Assembly (NCBI RefSeq): GCF_900113135.1
Contig: NZ_FOOH01000016.1
Span: forward strand, 35,678 to 99,677
Source of the DNA: Salegentibacter agarivorans
GTDB taxonomy: Bacteria; Bacteroidota; Bacteroidia; Flavobacteriales; Flavobacteriaceae
Reading direction: 5' to 3'
DNA length: 64,000 nt
The translations under genes and the position numbers were made by a program. The notes beneath the pieces were generated by a model that was given only the letters and a program-made list of their open reading frames with translations, was not told the origin of the DNA and ran no database searches. Of the stretch, positions 24,936-34,474 are shown one piece after another. Each line of letters starts with the position of its first letter. Position 1 is the stretch's first letter.

Positions 24936-27900
24936 GCCAAATAACCGACCTTGAACGCATTACCCAAAACCGGGTGGTCAAACTCTTTCAAAAAGAGTTA
25001 AGTTATACGTACCTGGGAAACTGGGAGGAACGAGAAGGCAACAGCAATATTGAGGAAGCCTTACTTAAGAAATATCTGGAGGAAAAAGAATATTCCACAG
25101 CACAGATCAATAAAGCCATTTTCGAACTGCAACAGGTAGCAACCAATTTCAATGATAGCTTATACACTACAAATAAAGAAGTTTACAATAAGTTACGTTT
25201 TGGTGTAAAGGTAAAAGTTACTGCAAGCGAAAATTATGATACTGTTCACCTCATAAACTGGGAAGATCCAGAAGACAATTATTTTTACATAGCCGAGGAA
25301 GTAAACTACAAAGGAGAAAAAACCAAACGGCCAGATGTGGTACTTTACATAAACGGGATAGCAGTGGCGGTTTTGGAACTTAAAAGAGGTATTGTAGGTA
25401 TCGGTGAAGGCATCCGCCAAAACATCACCAACCTACAGGATAGGTTTATAAGACCATTCTTTGCAACCAATCAAATTCTCTTTGCCGGAAATGACTCAGA
25501 AGGACTTCGCTATGGCACAATCAGCAGCCCGGAGAAATTTTACTTAAGCTGGAAAGAAGACGAACAAGACTCTTCCCGCCTTTTGCTTGATAAGTATCTC
25601 ATTAAAATGTGTTCTAAGGAACGTCTCATAGAACTCATTCATAAATTTGTTCTGTTCGATGCTGGTATTAAAAAACTGCCGCGGGTTCATCAGTATTTTG
25701 GGGTAAAAGAAGCTCGGAAATTTGTCAATCGCTACGAAGGAGGGATCATTTGGCATACGCAGGGAAGCGGTAAGAGTTTAACTATGGTCTACCTGGCAAA
25801 ATGGATTTTGGAAAATAATCCAAAGGCACGTATTGCAATTGTGACAGATCGCGATGAACTCGATAAGCAAATTGAAGGGGTATTTTCAGATGCAGGTGAA
25901 GAAATATTTCGAACCAAAAGCGGTCGGGATTTAATGAGCAAACTAGCGCAGCCTAGTCCGCGTTTATTATGTTCACTTGTACATAAATTCGGTAAGAAAG
26001 ATGTGGCGAATTTCAATAAATACATCGAGGAACTTAAAGAAAACCCCGTCCAGATATCGGGAGAAATATTTGTATTTGTAGATGAGTGCCATAGAACTCA
26101 AAGCGGTAAACTGCACAAAACTATGAAGGCGATGTTGCCAAATGCAGTCTTTGTTGGCTTTACCGGTACACCCCTGCTTAAGAAAGACAAACAAACCAGC
26201 CTTGAGATTTTTGGGCAATATATTCATACTTATAAATTTGATGAAGGTGTGGAGGATAAAGTAATTCTCGACCTTATGTATGAAGCCCGTGATATTGATC
26301 AAAAACTAACTTCTCAAAGAAAGGTAGACGAATGGTTCAAAGCTAAAACCAAAGGTTTGAACGATTACCAGCAGGCAGAGTTGAAAAAGAAGTGGGGTAC
26401 TATGCAAAATGTATTGAGCAGCAGGTCCCGAATGGACAAGATAGTTGCCGATATTATCTTTGACTTTTCTACAAAACGGTTGTTGATGTCTTCCAGAAGC
26501 AACGCCATTTTGGTGGCAAATAGCATCTATGAAGCTTGTGAATATTACAAGCTCTTTCAAAAAACCGAATTTAAAAACAAATGTGCCGTTGTCACCAGTT
26601 ATAACCCTCATACTAGTGATGTTACTTCAGAAGATACAGGTGCAAATACTGAAACCCAGAAAGAATCTATTTATAATCTTTATGAAGAAATATTAAAGGG
26701 TGTTTCGCCCCAGCCCAATAAAACTAAAACAGAAACTTACGAAGACTGGGCAAAGGCTAAATTCATTAAGGAACCTGCTAATATGAAATTGCTCATCGTG
26801 GTATCAAAACTCCTTACAGGATTTGATGCGCCAAGTTGTGCCTATATTTATTTAGATAAAAGTATGCAGGATCACGGTTTGTTTCAGGCTATTTGCCGCA
26901 CTAACCGTGTGGACGGGGAAGATAAAGATTATGGCTATATCGTAGATTATCGCAATATGTTTGACAGTGTGGGGGAAGCCATCTCAGTCTACACCTCTGA
27001 ACTGGACATGGATAACTTTGAAAATGCGGATATAGGCATAATGCTTAAGGATAGATTGGAAGCCGGTAAACAACGACTTGATAATGCAATGGAGGAATTG
27101 GCTTTACTGTGTGAGCCGGTTCAGCCTCCAAAAGGCACACTGGAGTATCAGCATTATTTCTGCGGAAACCCCGAAAACGAGAACGATTTAAAGGATACAG
27201 CCTTGAGACGTACGCAACTGTATAAAAAAACAGTTGCATTTATTCGCGCTTATGCTAACATAGCTGATGAATTGACCGAGGCTGGTTATTCGTTAAACGA
27301 AATAAGAAACATGGAAAAGGATCTGGATTTCTATGTAAAACTTCGTGATCAGATTAAAAAAGCATCAGGTGAAACTCTGGATATGAAAACTTATGAAGCA
27401 GATATGCGGCATTTACTGGATGCCTATATCCAGGCTGAAGAAGCCGAGGACATAACACCCTTCGAGGGAATGACCCTACTGGACATCATCTCTAACGAAA
27501 GTGTAGCCGCCGCAATAAATTCATTACCTAAAGGAATAAAAGGAAATAAAGGAGCTGTTGCAGAAACTATTGAAAATAATGTGAGGAGAAAAATCATCAA
27601 AGAGCAACATATAGATCCTACATTTTTTGAAAAAATGTCTAAGCTTTTGGACGAATTAATTAAAGAGCGGAAATTAAATGCTGTCTCTTATGAAGAATAT
27701 TTGCAACGTATTGCTGAATTAGCAAAGCAAACCAATAAAGGATTTGGAGACGATACCCCGGAAACAGTAAATTCGACGGGGATGCGTGCACTGTATAATA
27801 ATTTAGATCAGGATGAAAATATAGTTGTAAAGCTGGATCATCAATTAAAACAAAACATTCCTGCCGACTGGCGTGGGCATCCGGCGAAGGAAAATGTTGT

Positions 27901-28051
27901 AAAGCATACCATTTATAATACACTCTTGCAGAATTTACCAACTGAAAACCCAACACCAGATCAAATAGTGGAAGAGCCACCTGCAGGCTATGGGGTTCCC
28001 TCCAAAGTTGAAAAAATATTTGAAATTATAACCGAGCAACCGGAATATTAA
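24932..28051 (+). CDS. hsdR: Type I restriction endonuclease, R subunit
   Basis: The protein has 1039 residues. The N-terminal PD-(D/E)XK nuclease has RPDVVLYINGIAVAVLELK at about 127-145 (D…ExK). The superfamily 2 translocase has Walker A HTQGSGKS at about 275, DECH at about 380, the GFTGTP motif III and a GFDAP…ICRTNR region for motifs V and VI. A helical C-terminus binds the MS core. All expected catalytic residues are visible. It is placed after the DUF262 pair rather than next to hsdS, and its TAA overlaps the ATG of the protease gene. Confidence 0.95.
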   Translation: MSQITDLERITQNRVVKLFQKELSYTYLGNWEEREGNSNIEEALLKKYLEEKEYSTAQINKAIFELQQVATNFNDSLYTTNKEVYNKLRFGVKVKVTASENYDTVHLINWEDPEDNYFYIAEEVNYKGEKTKRPDVVLYINGIAVAVLELKRGIVGIGEGIRQNITNLQDRFIRPFFATNQILFAGNDSEGLRYGTISSPEKFYLSWKEDEQDSSRLLLDKYLIKMCSKERLIELIHKFVLFDAGIKKLPRVHQYFGVKEARKFVNRYEGGIIWHTQGSGKSLTMVYLAKWILENNPKARIAIVTDRDELDKQIEGVFSDAGEEIFRTKSGRDLMSKLAQPSPRLLCSLVHKFGKKDVANFNKYIEELKENPVQISGEIFVFVDECHRTQSGKLHKTMKAMLPNAVFVGFTGTPLLKKDKQTSLEIFGQYIHTYKFDEGVEDKVILDLMYEARDIDQKLTSQRKVDEWFKAKTKGLNDYQQAELKKKWGTMQNVLSSRSRMDKIVADIIFDFSTKRLLMSSRSNAILVANSIYEACEYYKLFQKTEFKNKCAVVTSYNPHTSDVTSEDTGANTETQKESIYNLYEEILKGVSPQPNKTKTETYEDWAKAKFIKEPANMKLLIVVSKLLTGFDAPSCAYIYLDKSMQDHGLFQAICRTNRVDGEDKDYGYIVDYRNMFDSVGEAISVYTSELDMDNFENADIGIMLKDRLEAGKQRLDNAMEELALLCEPVQPPKGTLEYQHYFCGNPENENDLKDTALRRTQLYKKTVAFIRAYANIADELTEAGYSLNEIRNMEKDLDFYVKLRDQIKKASGETLDMKTYEADMRHLLDAYIQAEEAEDITPFEGMTLLDIISNESVAAAINSLPKGIKGNKGAVAETIENNVRRKIIKEQHIDPTFFEKMSKLLDELIKERKLNAVSYEEYLQRIAELAKQTNKGFGDDTPETVNSTGMRALYNNLDQDENIVVKLDHQLKQNIPADWRGHPAKENVVKHTIYNTLLQNLPTENPTPDQIVEEPPAGYGVPSKVEKIFEIITEQPEY

Positions 28052-28764
28052 TGCAGCAGTTGAAATTGGGAAATATCGAAATTGAAGTAGAACAGAAGGA
28101 TATTAAAAATATTCATTTAAGTGTCTATCCTCCCAATGGAAGGGTACGTATTGCCGCACCTCAAAAAATGGATATGGATACCATCCGGGTCTTTGCAATT
28201 TCAAAACTTCAATGGATTAAAAACCAGAAAAAAGCTTTACTGGAGCAGGAACGGGAACCCCAAAGGGAGTTCATAGAACGAGAGAGCCATTACTTTTTAG
28301 GTAAAAGATATTTGCTAAAAATCCATTACCGGCAAGCAAGTCCCAAAGTAGAATTAGATCATAAATACATCCACCTTTACATTCGCCCTGACACTTCTAC
28401 TAAGAAAAGAGCAGAAGTTTTAGATGAGTGGTATCGCTCAAAATTAAAAAGGTTAGTTCCTGAATTAATTGAAAAATGGGAAAAAGAAATAGGTGTAAAG
28501 AGTAATGACCACGGAATAAAAAAAATGCGCACCAAATGGGGTAGCTGTAATACTGAGGCTAAAAGAATATGGCTTAATCTTGAACTGGCAAAAAAACCAA
28601 AAGATTGTTTAGAGTATATTATCGTTCATGAATTGGTTCATTTACTGGAGAGAAGTCATAACCAAAATTTCGTAAGACTAATGGACAAATTTATGCCGAA
28701 ATGGAAATTTTATCGTGAGGAACTTAATAGATTACCGTACAGTCATGTGGATTGGGGATATTAA
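28051..28764 (+). CDS. YgjP-like (DUF45) zinc metallopeptidase
   Basis: This 237-residue protein is of the YgjP/DUF45 family. RTKWGSC at 160-166 and HELVH at 193-197 with His203 as third ligand are intact. Genes of this family often follow hsdR in type I loci, where the function is unknown; proteolytic control of the restriction subunit is a reasonable inference. Translationally coupled to hsdR (TAATG). Confidence 0.85.
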   Translation: MQQLKLGNIEIEVEQKDIKNIHLSVYPPNGRVRIAAPQKMDMDTIRVFAISKLQWIKNQKKALLEQEREPQREFIERESHYFLGKRYLLKIHYRQASPKVELDHKYIHLYIRPDTSTKKRAEVLDEWYRSKLKRLVPELIEKWEKEIGVKSNDHGIKKMRTKWGSCNTEAKRIWLNLELAKKPKDCLEYIIVHELVHLLERSHNQNFVRLMDKFMPKWKFYREELNRLPYSHVDWGY

Positions 28765-28806
28765 GAATTAACCCTAGTCATTCAATTTAAATGTAACATC
28801 AATAAA

Positions 28807-29538
28807 ATGAATATTTACCAACCAAATCCTGATTTTGTAATTCCCTGCATCTGGGATTTTAGTTATCGATTTAATAGTCTTTATCGTCATTGGCAATTCA
28901 GTAAAGATTCAATAGTAGACTATACCAAAAAAGTGAGTGAAACCCCAGACCGTATCCTAAAAAATTACGAGGCCGAAAAGCTAAATTATTTTAAAGAAAA
29001 AGAAACGGGAATTCTGCACGACCGGGAGACAAGCATGCTATATGAAAGTGACTGGTCTGAAGAACTATTATTAGTTCATTACGAAAATGAACACTCGGAT
29101 ATTGAATATTTCCCTGAATTTCTAAAAGGTTCAATATTATCAATGTCCCTTAGTCTTCTGGAAACATTGCTAGAAGATTTGAGTGTAGAAATTGCCAGAG
29201 ATCTGGATATATCGGTGGAACTTCCCACCCAGGGTTCCTTTCTTCAACGCTATTTAAAGTGGTTTGACAGAAGCTGCGGTTTAACCATCGAATTAACGAA
29301 AGAAAATAAAAAGAATTTTATGGCCATTGGCGCAGTAAGAAATAAATATATCCACAAATTAGACAGGGATCTTCCCGAAGATATTAGAAGAATAATCCAT
29401 AAAATGGTTAAACCTGAGGAAAATGAAGTAATTAATTTCGCCTTCATAGAAAAGGCATTTGAAGAAATTACGCAACTCATTGAAAAACTGGAATCAGGAT
29501 ATGAGAAATTCTATAAAAGTCTAAAAACTAAAGATTGA
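28807..29538 (+). CDS. HEPN-like protein following the RM operon
   Basis: This 243-residue helical protein has AVRNKYIH at 176-183, an R-x4-H pair (Arg178, His183) in a helix, the catalytic signature of many HEPN ribonucleases. It is separated from the RM operon by 42 bases, so it may share the transcript. HEPN proteins near RM loci are often RNases or scaffold helices in toxin-antitoxin or abortive systems. No MNT nucleotidyltransferase partner is present next to it. The HEPN reading rests on the motif and helicity only. Confidence 0.5.
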   Translation: MNIYQPNPDFVIPCIWDFSYRFNSLYRHWQFSKDSIVDYTKKVSETPDRILKNYEAEKLNYFKEKETGILHDRETSMLYESDWSEELLLVHYENEHSDIEYFPEFLKGSILSMSLSLLETLLEDLSVEIARDLDISVELPTQGSFLQRYLKWFDRSCGLTIELTKENKKNFMAIGAVRNKYIHKLDRDLPEDIRRIIHKMVKPEENEVINFAFIEKAFEEITQLIEKLESGYEKFYKSLKTKD

Positions 29539-29545
29539 TGTAAAA

Positions 29546-29610
29546 CTGGATATCTTCGAAGTTTTTAAAACTGTGGAACTACAGAAAAAATATTCTTCGA
29601 ATATATCCAG
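29546..29610. terminator. Bidirectional terminator between convergent operons
   Basis: A 16-bp inverted repeat (arms 29546-29561 and 29595-29610, one mismatch), with an inner CTGT/ACAG stem, lies between the HEPN-like gene and the end of the RecQ-like gene. It probably ends both transcripts. Confidence 0.65.
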
Positions 29611-29627
29611 CTAATTAAATAATTTTA

Positions 29628-32600
29628 TTATTGTTTTTTTCCCAGGAAATAATCCTCAATAAAATCCCACCTTTGATTAGAGGTCAAATCAGCTTCAAAG
29701 AATTCCTTCATTAAATTAACTCCAAATTCATGCCTATCTCTAATATTTTGTAAAAGTGAATTTCTATAATTACCAAAGGCTTCCTGGCGCAAACGAAATG
29801 GATCATTTATCCTGACATAAATTTTCGGGTTCTCTCCACCACTCACCTCATAACCACCTAACTCAAGGATCTCAAGAATTTGTCCAACCTTTACATAAAG
29901 ATGCTTATATGGACCGTCATTATCTACATACTTTATAATAGATTTAGAACTTCCGAAATGATCTCTTACTGTGGTCCTAATTTGAGCAAATAATCTATTC
30001 ATGGCTCCATCAACAACCCTGTACTTTATTTCCTCACCTTCTCTTCTATGCTGAAGAAAATTTGAATATTCTCTCACATCATTTACATCCAGATATGGAT
30101 CTGCCCCTGATCTTTTTTGGCTAAATAGTGGTAAAACAAAATCGGCAATTCTCTTGCTCCATTCTATGTTATTAGTTAACTGTATCAGTTTAATCGCAAA
30201 TTCTTTCTTCGTAAAAAAGTGACCTGCCAGGTCATTAAAAGCGGTTCTAAAGACATTAAAGTGATCTCGGAGCTCCTGTACTGTCATTTCGGGACTGGTT
30301 TCAAGGTTCAATTGAATTTTAAGTTTTGGTGACAGATCAATTCCATCGAAAAGGATGTTTTGGAAGAATTTTCTTTTTATATCCCCAAAGGACTTATCAC
30401 TAAAATTTTCTTCCCATATCTCATTTAGTTCCAACTCGACAACAGATTTACCATTTTCCCTGTAATTAGGATAATCTACAATTTTGTAAGACTCCCCTGA
30501 AACTTTTGTCTTAAAAGAAGAAACTTCTTCATTCTTTATACAAGCGTAAACTCTAGCAAATAGATTTTTAGGTCTGGCAATTAAAACAGGAATATTCCCT
30601 GATTTTTTATTCAAATCTTTCTCCAAAAGCATTAAGGCATTTTTTACATTGTTGCTCAATTTAGAATCGTCTTCATCATTAAAAATATAAGCAAAATCCT
30701 CTGCCGATACCAACTGGTTCTGACGTTCGTTTTCCCTATAAAAATTCCATAAACGCTTCATTACTTCCCTTAACTGCCAATCATGAGTTCTGTTTAAACC
30801 GTGTAGTTGATTTATAAACTGAAAATCCCTGGTTGAATAATCCACCAGTGCCTCCCCTTGAATATCCTTATCACGGGCTGCCCTACCAATTTCCTGGACA
30901 TAATCGGTTAATAAACCAGTGGGGGCAAGGTGATAAACCAAGTCAATATCTGCTATATCTACCCCCATTCCAAAAGCTTTGGTTGCTACCATTACTTTTA
31001 CCTCATTATTTTTAAAAGAATTATACGATCTGTCCTTTGCTTCTCCATCCATTTGACCATGGTACATTTCACAATCAAGTCCTTCTTTATTGGCTTGTCT
31101 ATTTACTTCAGATACTTGTCTCCTGTATGGACAGTAAATAATAGCCTTGCGGTCCTCATTATTGAATTCCTTTATCCTCTTGATACTTAAGTCAACTTTT
31201 TTGTTCTGCAGGTTTCCATCAATATCGACATGGTTAATAATAAATTCTATATTTTCTCTTCTAACATAGCCGATATACTTTTTGGCACTGATCATCTTGA
31301 GACTGTTCAGAGTTTCAAAGACGACATCATGTATCCCATTATAGGGAGCAGTAGCGGTAACAGCAACAACAGGAAATTTTAATTTCTTTCCATCTCTATC
31401 TGTCGCGTACTTCCGCACCTTATTGATATGCGACCCTAAATACCAGTAATCTACTCTAAAATCTCTTCCCCAGGTGGTCACGGTGTGAGCTTCATCTATA
31501 ATATAGAGACCAAGATTCCTTTCCTGAAGGAAGTGGCTGATGTCATAGGATAAAAGTAATTCCGGGGCCAGATATAGCAAGTCAATTTCCTTGTTTCTTA
31601 TCTGCTCATAAATTTCTTCCCTTTGAATTATACTAATATTGGAGTTGATATAAGCTACTTTGCTATAGCCGGTTGCTCTTAAATTATCAACCTGGTCTAC
31701 CATTAAAGATATCAGAGGAGTTACCACTATACTAAGGGCATTATATTGATCCCCTAGATATATAGCAGGAAGCTGAAACATAAGAGATTTACCTCCTCCC
31801 GTTGGAGCAGTTAAAAAAATATCATCAAAACTCCCACCTGCATTCGCTTTTTCATATTGTTCAACTATTGTTTCAATTATTTCTGCCTGACTTATTTCCA
31901 TAGTTTCTTTAGAGACTTCGGGATCGGCATATATTTTCAAGGATCGGAAACTATCATAATCCCAAACCTCCTTTAAAAGCTTTTGTAACTCAGGTCGCGC
32001 AGATTTAGTAAGGTCGTATTTCACTTTAAACAACTCTACTTCAATCTCAGATTTCTGGAGAAAATCAATTATAATCCCTAACTGTTCCTGTGCTACTCGA
32101 TCAGCCTGAACACTGTTTTCGACAAAAATTTTAAGATTCTGTTCCTGTCGCTTTCCACGAATAATATCATCTAAATAGGATACATACTCTCTTGACTCAT
32201 AATTAAACACCAGATCCTTTTCCACGATCAGACTCTCCTCTACAGCTTGAAGATTCTTAAATTCCCAGTTAACAATTTCAAATACCTTAATAACCTCAGA
32301 ATTTTCAAGAAGCTCCTGATCTCTATATTGCACGAGAGTCTGACCATTCGCTTTTATTGCTGACGCATAGAGGGAAGTATAAACCGAATCAAGAACTCCT
32401 TCGGTAGTTTCATTTAAATCTTCAATTATTGGAACCTTATCTTCAGGTACAGCAGGGTATGCAAAAGGATGTAAATTAAAGTCTATAACAATTATTTTAT
32501 CCTGAACACCTATTTCTTTGGAAAGTCGGTGAGCATATAGCAGCGTTTCGTAAGCTAATACACGTTTACCTCCTGAAGGCGTCATCATGTTACGTACAAG

Positions 32601-32810
32601 AAAAGCTTTACCTTCAGTAGTATTCATCCCTTCGAAATAAAGCACCCCATCCGAAATATAGTCCTCTTCTAAAAAAGGTTGATTTAACGCAGTCTGGATC
32701 TGCTCTAAAGGAAGCCCTTTTACCGCAATGATACAGTCAGGATCCTCAATGGAAAGAATTATTTCTCTAGCGGTCTGAAAAGGAGGTTTCATAGTTGAAA
32801 TCATGGTCAA
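29628..32810 (-). CDS. RecQ-like DEAH helicase with long N-terminal extension
   Basis: The protein has 1060 residues. An N-terminal part of about 320 residues has no recognised domain. The RecQ-type helicase core follows: Walker A APTGGGKS at about 335, VTPLISLMVDQV, DEAH at about 432, AVTATAP, AFGMGVD and QEIGRAARD at about 640-660. The C-terminal 380 residues lack an obvious zinc-binding RQC cysteine set. This is not the housekeeping RecQ. It is the last gene of the RecBCD array, 12 bases after the NERD-helicase gene, so it probably unwinds the same DNA substrates. Confidence 0.8.
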   Translation of the reverse strand: MTMISTMKPPFQTAREIILSIEDPDCIIAVKGLPLEQIQTALNQPFLEEDYISDGVLYFEGMNTTEGKAFLVRNMMTPSGGKRVLAYETLLYAHRLSKEIGVQDKIIVIDFNLHPFAYPAVPEDKVPIIEDLNETTEGVLDSVYTSLYASAIKANGQTLVQYRDQELLENSEVIKVFEIVNWEFKNLQAVEESLIVEKDLVFNYESREYVSYLDDIIRGKRQEQNLKIFVENSVQADRVAQEQLGIIIDFLQKSEIEVELFKVKYDLTKSARPELQKLLKEVWDYDSFRSLKIYADPEVSKETMEISQAEIIETIVEQYEKANAGGSFDDIFLTAPTGGGKSLMFQLPAIYLGDQYNALSIVVTPLISLMVDQVDNLRATGYSKVAYINSNISIIQREEIYEQIRNKEIDLLYLAPELLLSYDISHFLQERNLGLYIIDEAHTVTTWGRDFRVDYWYLGSHINKVRKYATDRDGKKLKFPVVAVTATAPYNGIHDVVFETLNSLKMISAKKYIGYVRRENIEFIINHVDIDGNLQNKKVDLSIKRIKEFNNEDRKAIIYCPYRRQVSEVNRQANKEGLDCEMYHGQMDGEAKDRSYNSFKNNEVKVMVATKAFGMGVDIADIDLVYHLAPTGLLTDYVQEIGRAARDKDIQGEALVDYSTRDFQFINQLHGLNRTHDWQLREVMKRLWNFYRENERQNQLVSAEDFAYIFNDEDDSKLSNNVKNALMLLEKDLNKKSGNIPVLIARPKNLFARVYACIKNEEVSSFKTKVSGESYKIVDYPNYRENGKSVVELELNEIWEENFSDKSFGDIKRKFFQNILFDGIDLSPKLKIQLNLETSPEMTVQELRDHFNVFRTAFNDLAGHFFTKKEFAIKLIQLTNNIEWSKRIADFVLPLFSQKRSGADPYLDVNDVREYSNFLQHRREGEEIKYRVVDGAMNRLFAQIRTTVRDHFGSSKSIIKYVDNDGPYKHLYVKVGQILEILELGGYEVSGGENPKIYVRINDPFRLRQEAFGNYRNSLLQNIRDRHEFGVNLMKEFFEADLTSNQRWDFIEDYFLGKKQ

Positions 32811-32822
32811 ATTAGTTTAGAT

Positions 32823-34463
32823 TCATATTTTTTCTTCCGGCTCCAGCACATACAACAAAGTCTTGGCCCTAGTCATTTGAGTATAAAGCAGATTCTTATT
32901 TTCGGTTTTTTCAAGTGATTGGTTTAGCAAAAGTAAAACTACCTCTGCCTCGCAACCTTTAAAGCGATTGATAGAGGTATAATATACTTTAGTTGGATCA
33001 TTTTCCTCTTCTGCTTCCAATAGCTCATAGGTAAAGCCATTAGAGGCTATTTCTTCAAGTCCCCAGTCTTTAGTAGAACCATCGATAATAATTAGGATAT
33101 CCTTTAAAGGTATTTTACCTATTCTATGAACTTCAGACAGGCATCGGAATAAAGCTCCTTCAGGCTCTTCGACATTATAGGTTCTTAACTTCACTTCTTC
33201 CCCTTCAGGCACCATCCCCGAAATAAAATTTGTTCCAATTTGTTCGTTAATAAAATCATTGATCTTTTTGGTATTCCGGTAATTAAAAGGAAGCGGAAGT
33301 TTGGTCCAATTCTCACTTATGGGGAGACTAAAATTCTTATTAAAGATATTCTGCCTTTTATCGTAAAAAAGAAAATATTTCGATTCAGACTTCAGAAATT
33401 TAAGCAGGGAATTAAGCCAGCCAATTTCCATATCCTGAGCTTCATCCAGGATAATAGCATCAAATTTCTCGACTAGCTCTGGAGGTGCCGATTTTAAAAG
33501 TTCTCGGAATTTATCTGGTAGTTGTTTATCGAAAAAGTCTGTATTCTTTACCTGTTCGTCAAACCAGTCAGGTTCCCTGTCATCAACGAACTCCCGCATG
33601 AAGTTATGAAAGGTATCGGTTTTGATTCCCACACTCATATTAGCTTCCACCTCATGACTCAGAAATTTATTAAAACATAAAAAAAGCACTTTGTGTCCGC
33701 GATCATTTAGTAGCTCTGCTCCGCATTTTGCCAGTATGGTCTTTCCACTTCCGGCGCAGCCTTCCACGGCCAGTCTTTTCATATCTAAAAAGCCTGTTAG
33801 AAAGAGCTTTTGATTTGCCTCTGCCCTATCCATACTTATGCTCATATCTTCCATAAGTGTTCGAAGGTTCTGTGAGATACCAAGATCCTGTAGCAGATCC
33901 TTTTTTATACTTGCCTCATATTCATCCAGGCTAACCCCCTCATGCCCATAGTATTGATTATTGGGTGATTCCCGAACTTCATCCAATGCTTCGCGGGGTT
34001 CATCCAGATCAACCTGATCCAACAGTCGCCAGGTATCAAACTGGGTCGGTAAATTCTCAAAATCAATTTCTCCATCGGGAAACCATAACAACCATGTAAC
34101 GGGAACTTTATGCAATAGTTGACCATTGTATCTGGAGATTATATTTGAAGTATAACCCATCGCCTGCGTATCTGGATTCGTTTCCATTAAACGGCCCGAC
34201 TGGTACCAGGCATTTTCATTTGCTTTGAATTGCAGGTTTCCACCTTTCACTTCAATTATGTACACATGATTAAGCCGTTCACTTCTTAAATCAAAAACTA
34301 AAAAATCAATTTCATAAAGATTATCCTCATCTTTGGATCTCCCTGCAAAAGTCCGGTTCCAGAAAATGTCAAAATTATAAGGATCCAAATTTTCCAGAGC
34401 CTGGTAGACTTTCTTTTCAGCTCGGTTGTGAGAGTATTCAGGAAATGAAGATGGGTAGATCAT
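32823..34463 (-). CDS. NERD-nuclease / UvrD-like superfamily 1 helicase
   Basis: The protein has 546 residues. The N-terminal NERD domain (YEIDFLVFD…YIIEVKGG at about 52-76; D…ExK) is a predicted nuclease related to restriction enzymes. The helicase part has Walker A EGCAGSGKT at about 233, DEAQDME at about 343 and an FKGCEAEVVLLLL-type motif V, ending in TQMTRAKTLLYV motif VI. NERD-helicases are recurrent in phage-defence islands. It lies 11 bases after recB, in the same orientation, with no terminator between. Confidence 0.8.
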   Translation of the reverse strand: MIYPSSFPEYSHNRAEKKVYQALENLDPYNFDIFWNRTFAGRSKDEDNLYEIDFLVFDLRSERLNHVYIIEVKGGNLQFKANENAWYQSGRLMETNPDTQAMGYTSNIISRYNGQLLHKVPVTWLLWFPDGEIDFENLPTQFDTWRLLDQVDLDEPREALDEVRESPNNQYYGHEGVSLDEYEASIKKDLLQDLGISQNLRTLMEDMSISMDRAEANQKLFLTGFLDMKRLAVEGCAGSGKTILAKCGAELLNDRGHKVLFLCFNKFLSHEVEANMSVGIKTDTFHNFMREFVDDREPDWFDEQVKNTDFFDKQLPDKFRELLKSAPPELVEKFDAIILDEAQDMEIGWLNSLLKFLKSESKYFLFYDKRQNIFNKNFSLPISENWTKLPLPFNYRNTKKINDFINEQIGTNFISGMVPEGEEVKLRTYNVEEPEGALFRCLSEVHRIGKIPLKDILIIIDGSTKDWGLEEIASNGFTYELLEAEEENDPTKVYYTSINRFKGCEAEVVLLLLNQSLEKTENKNLLYTQMTRAKTLLYVLEPEEKI

Positions 34464-34474
34464 AGGTTTAAGCG

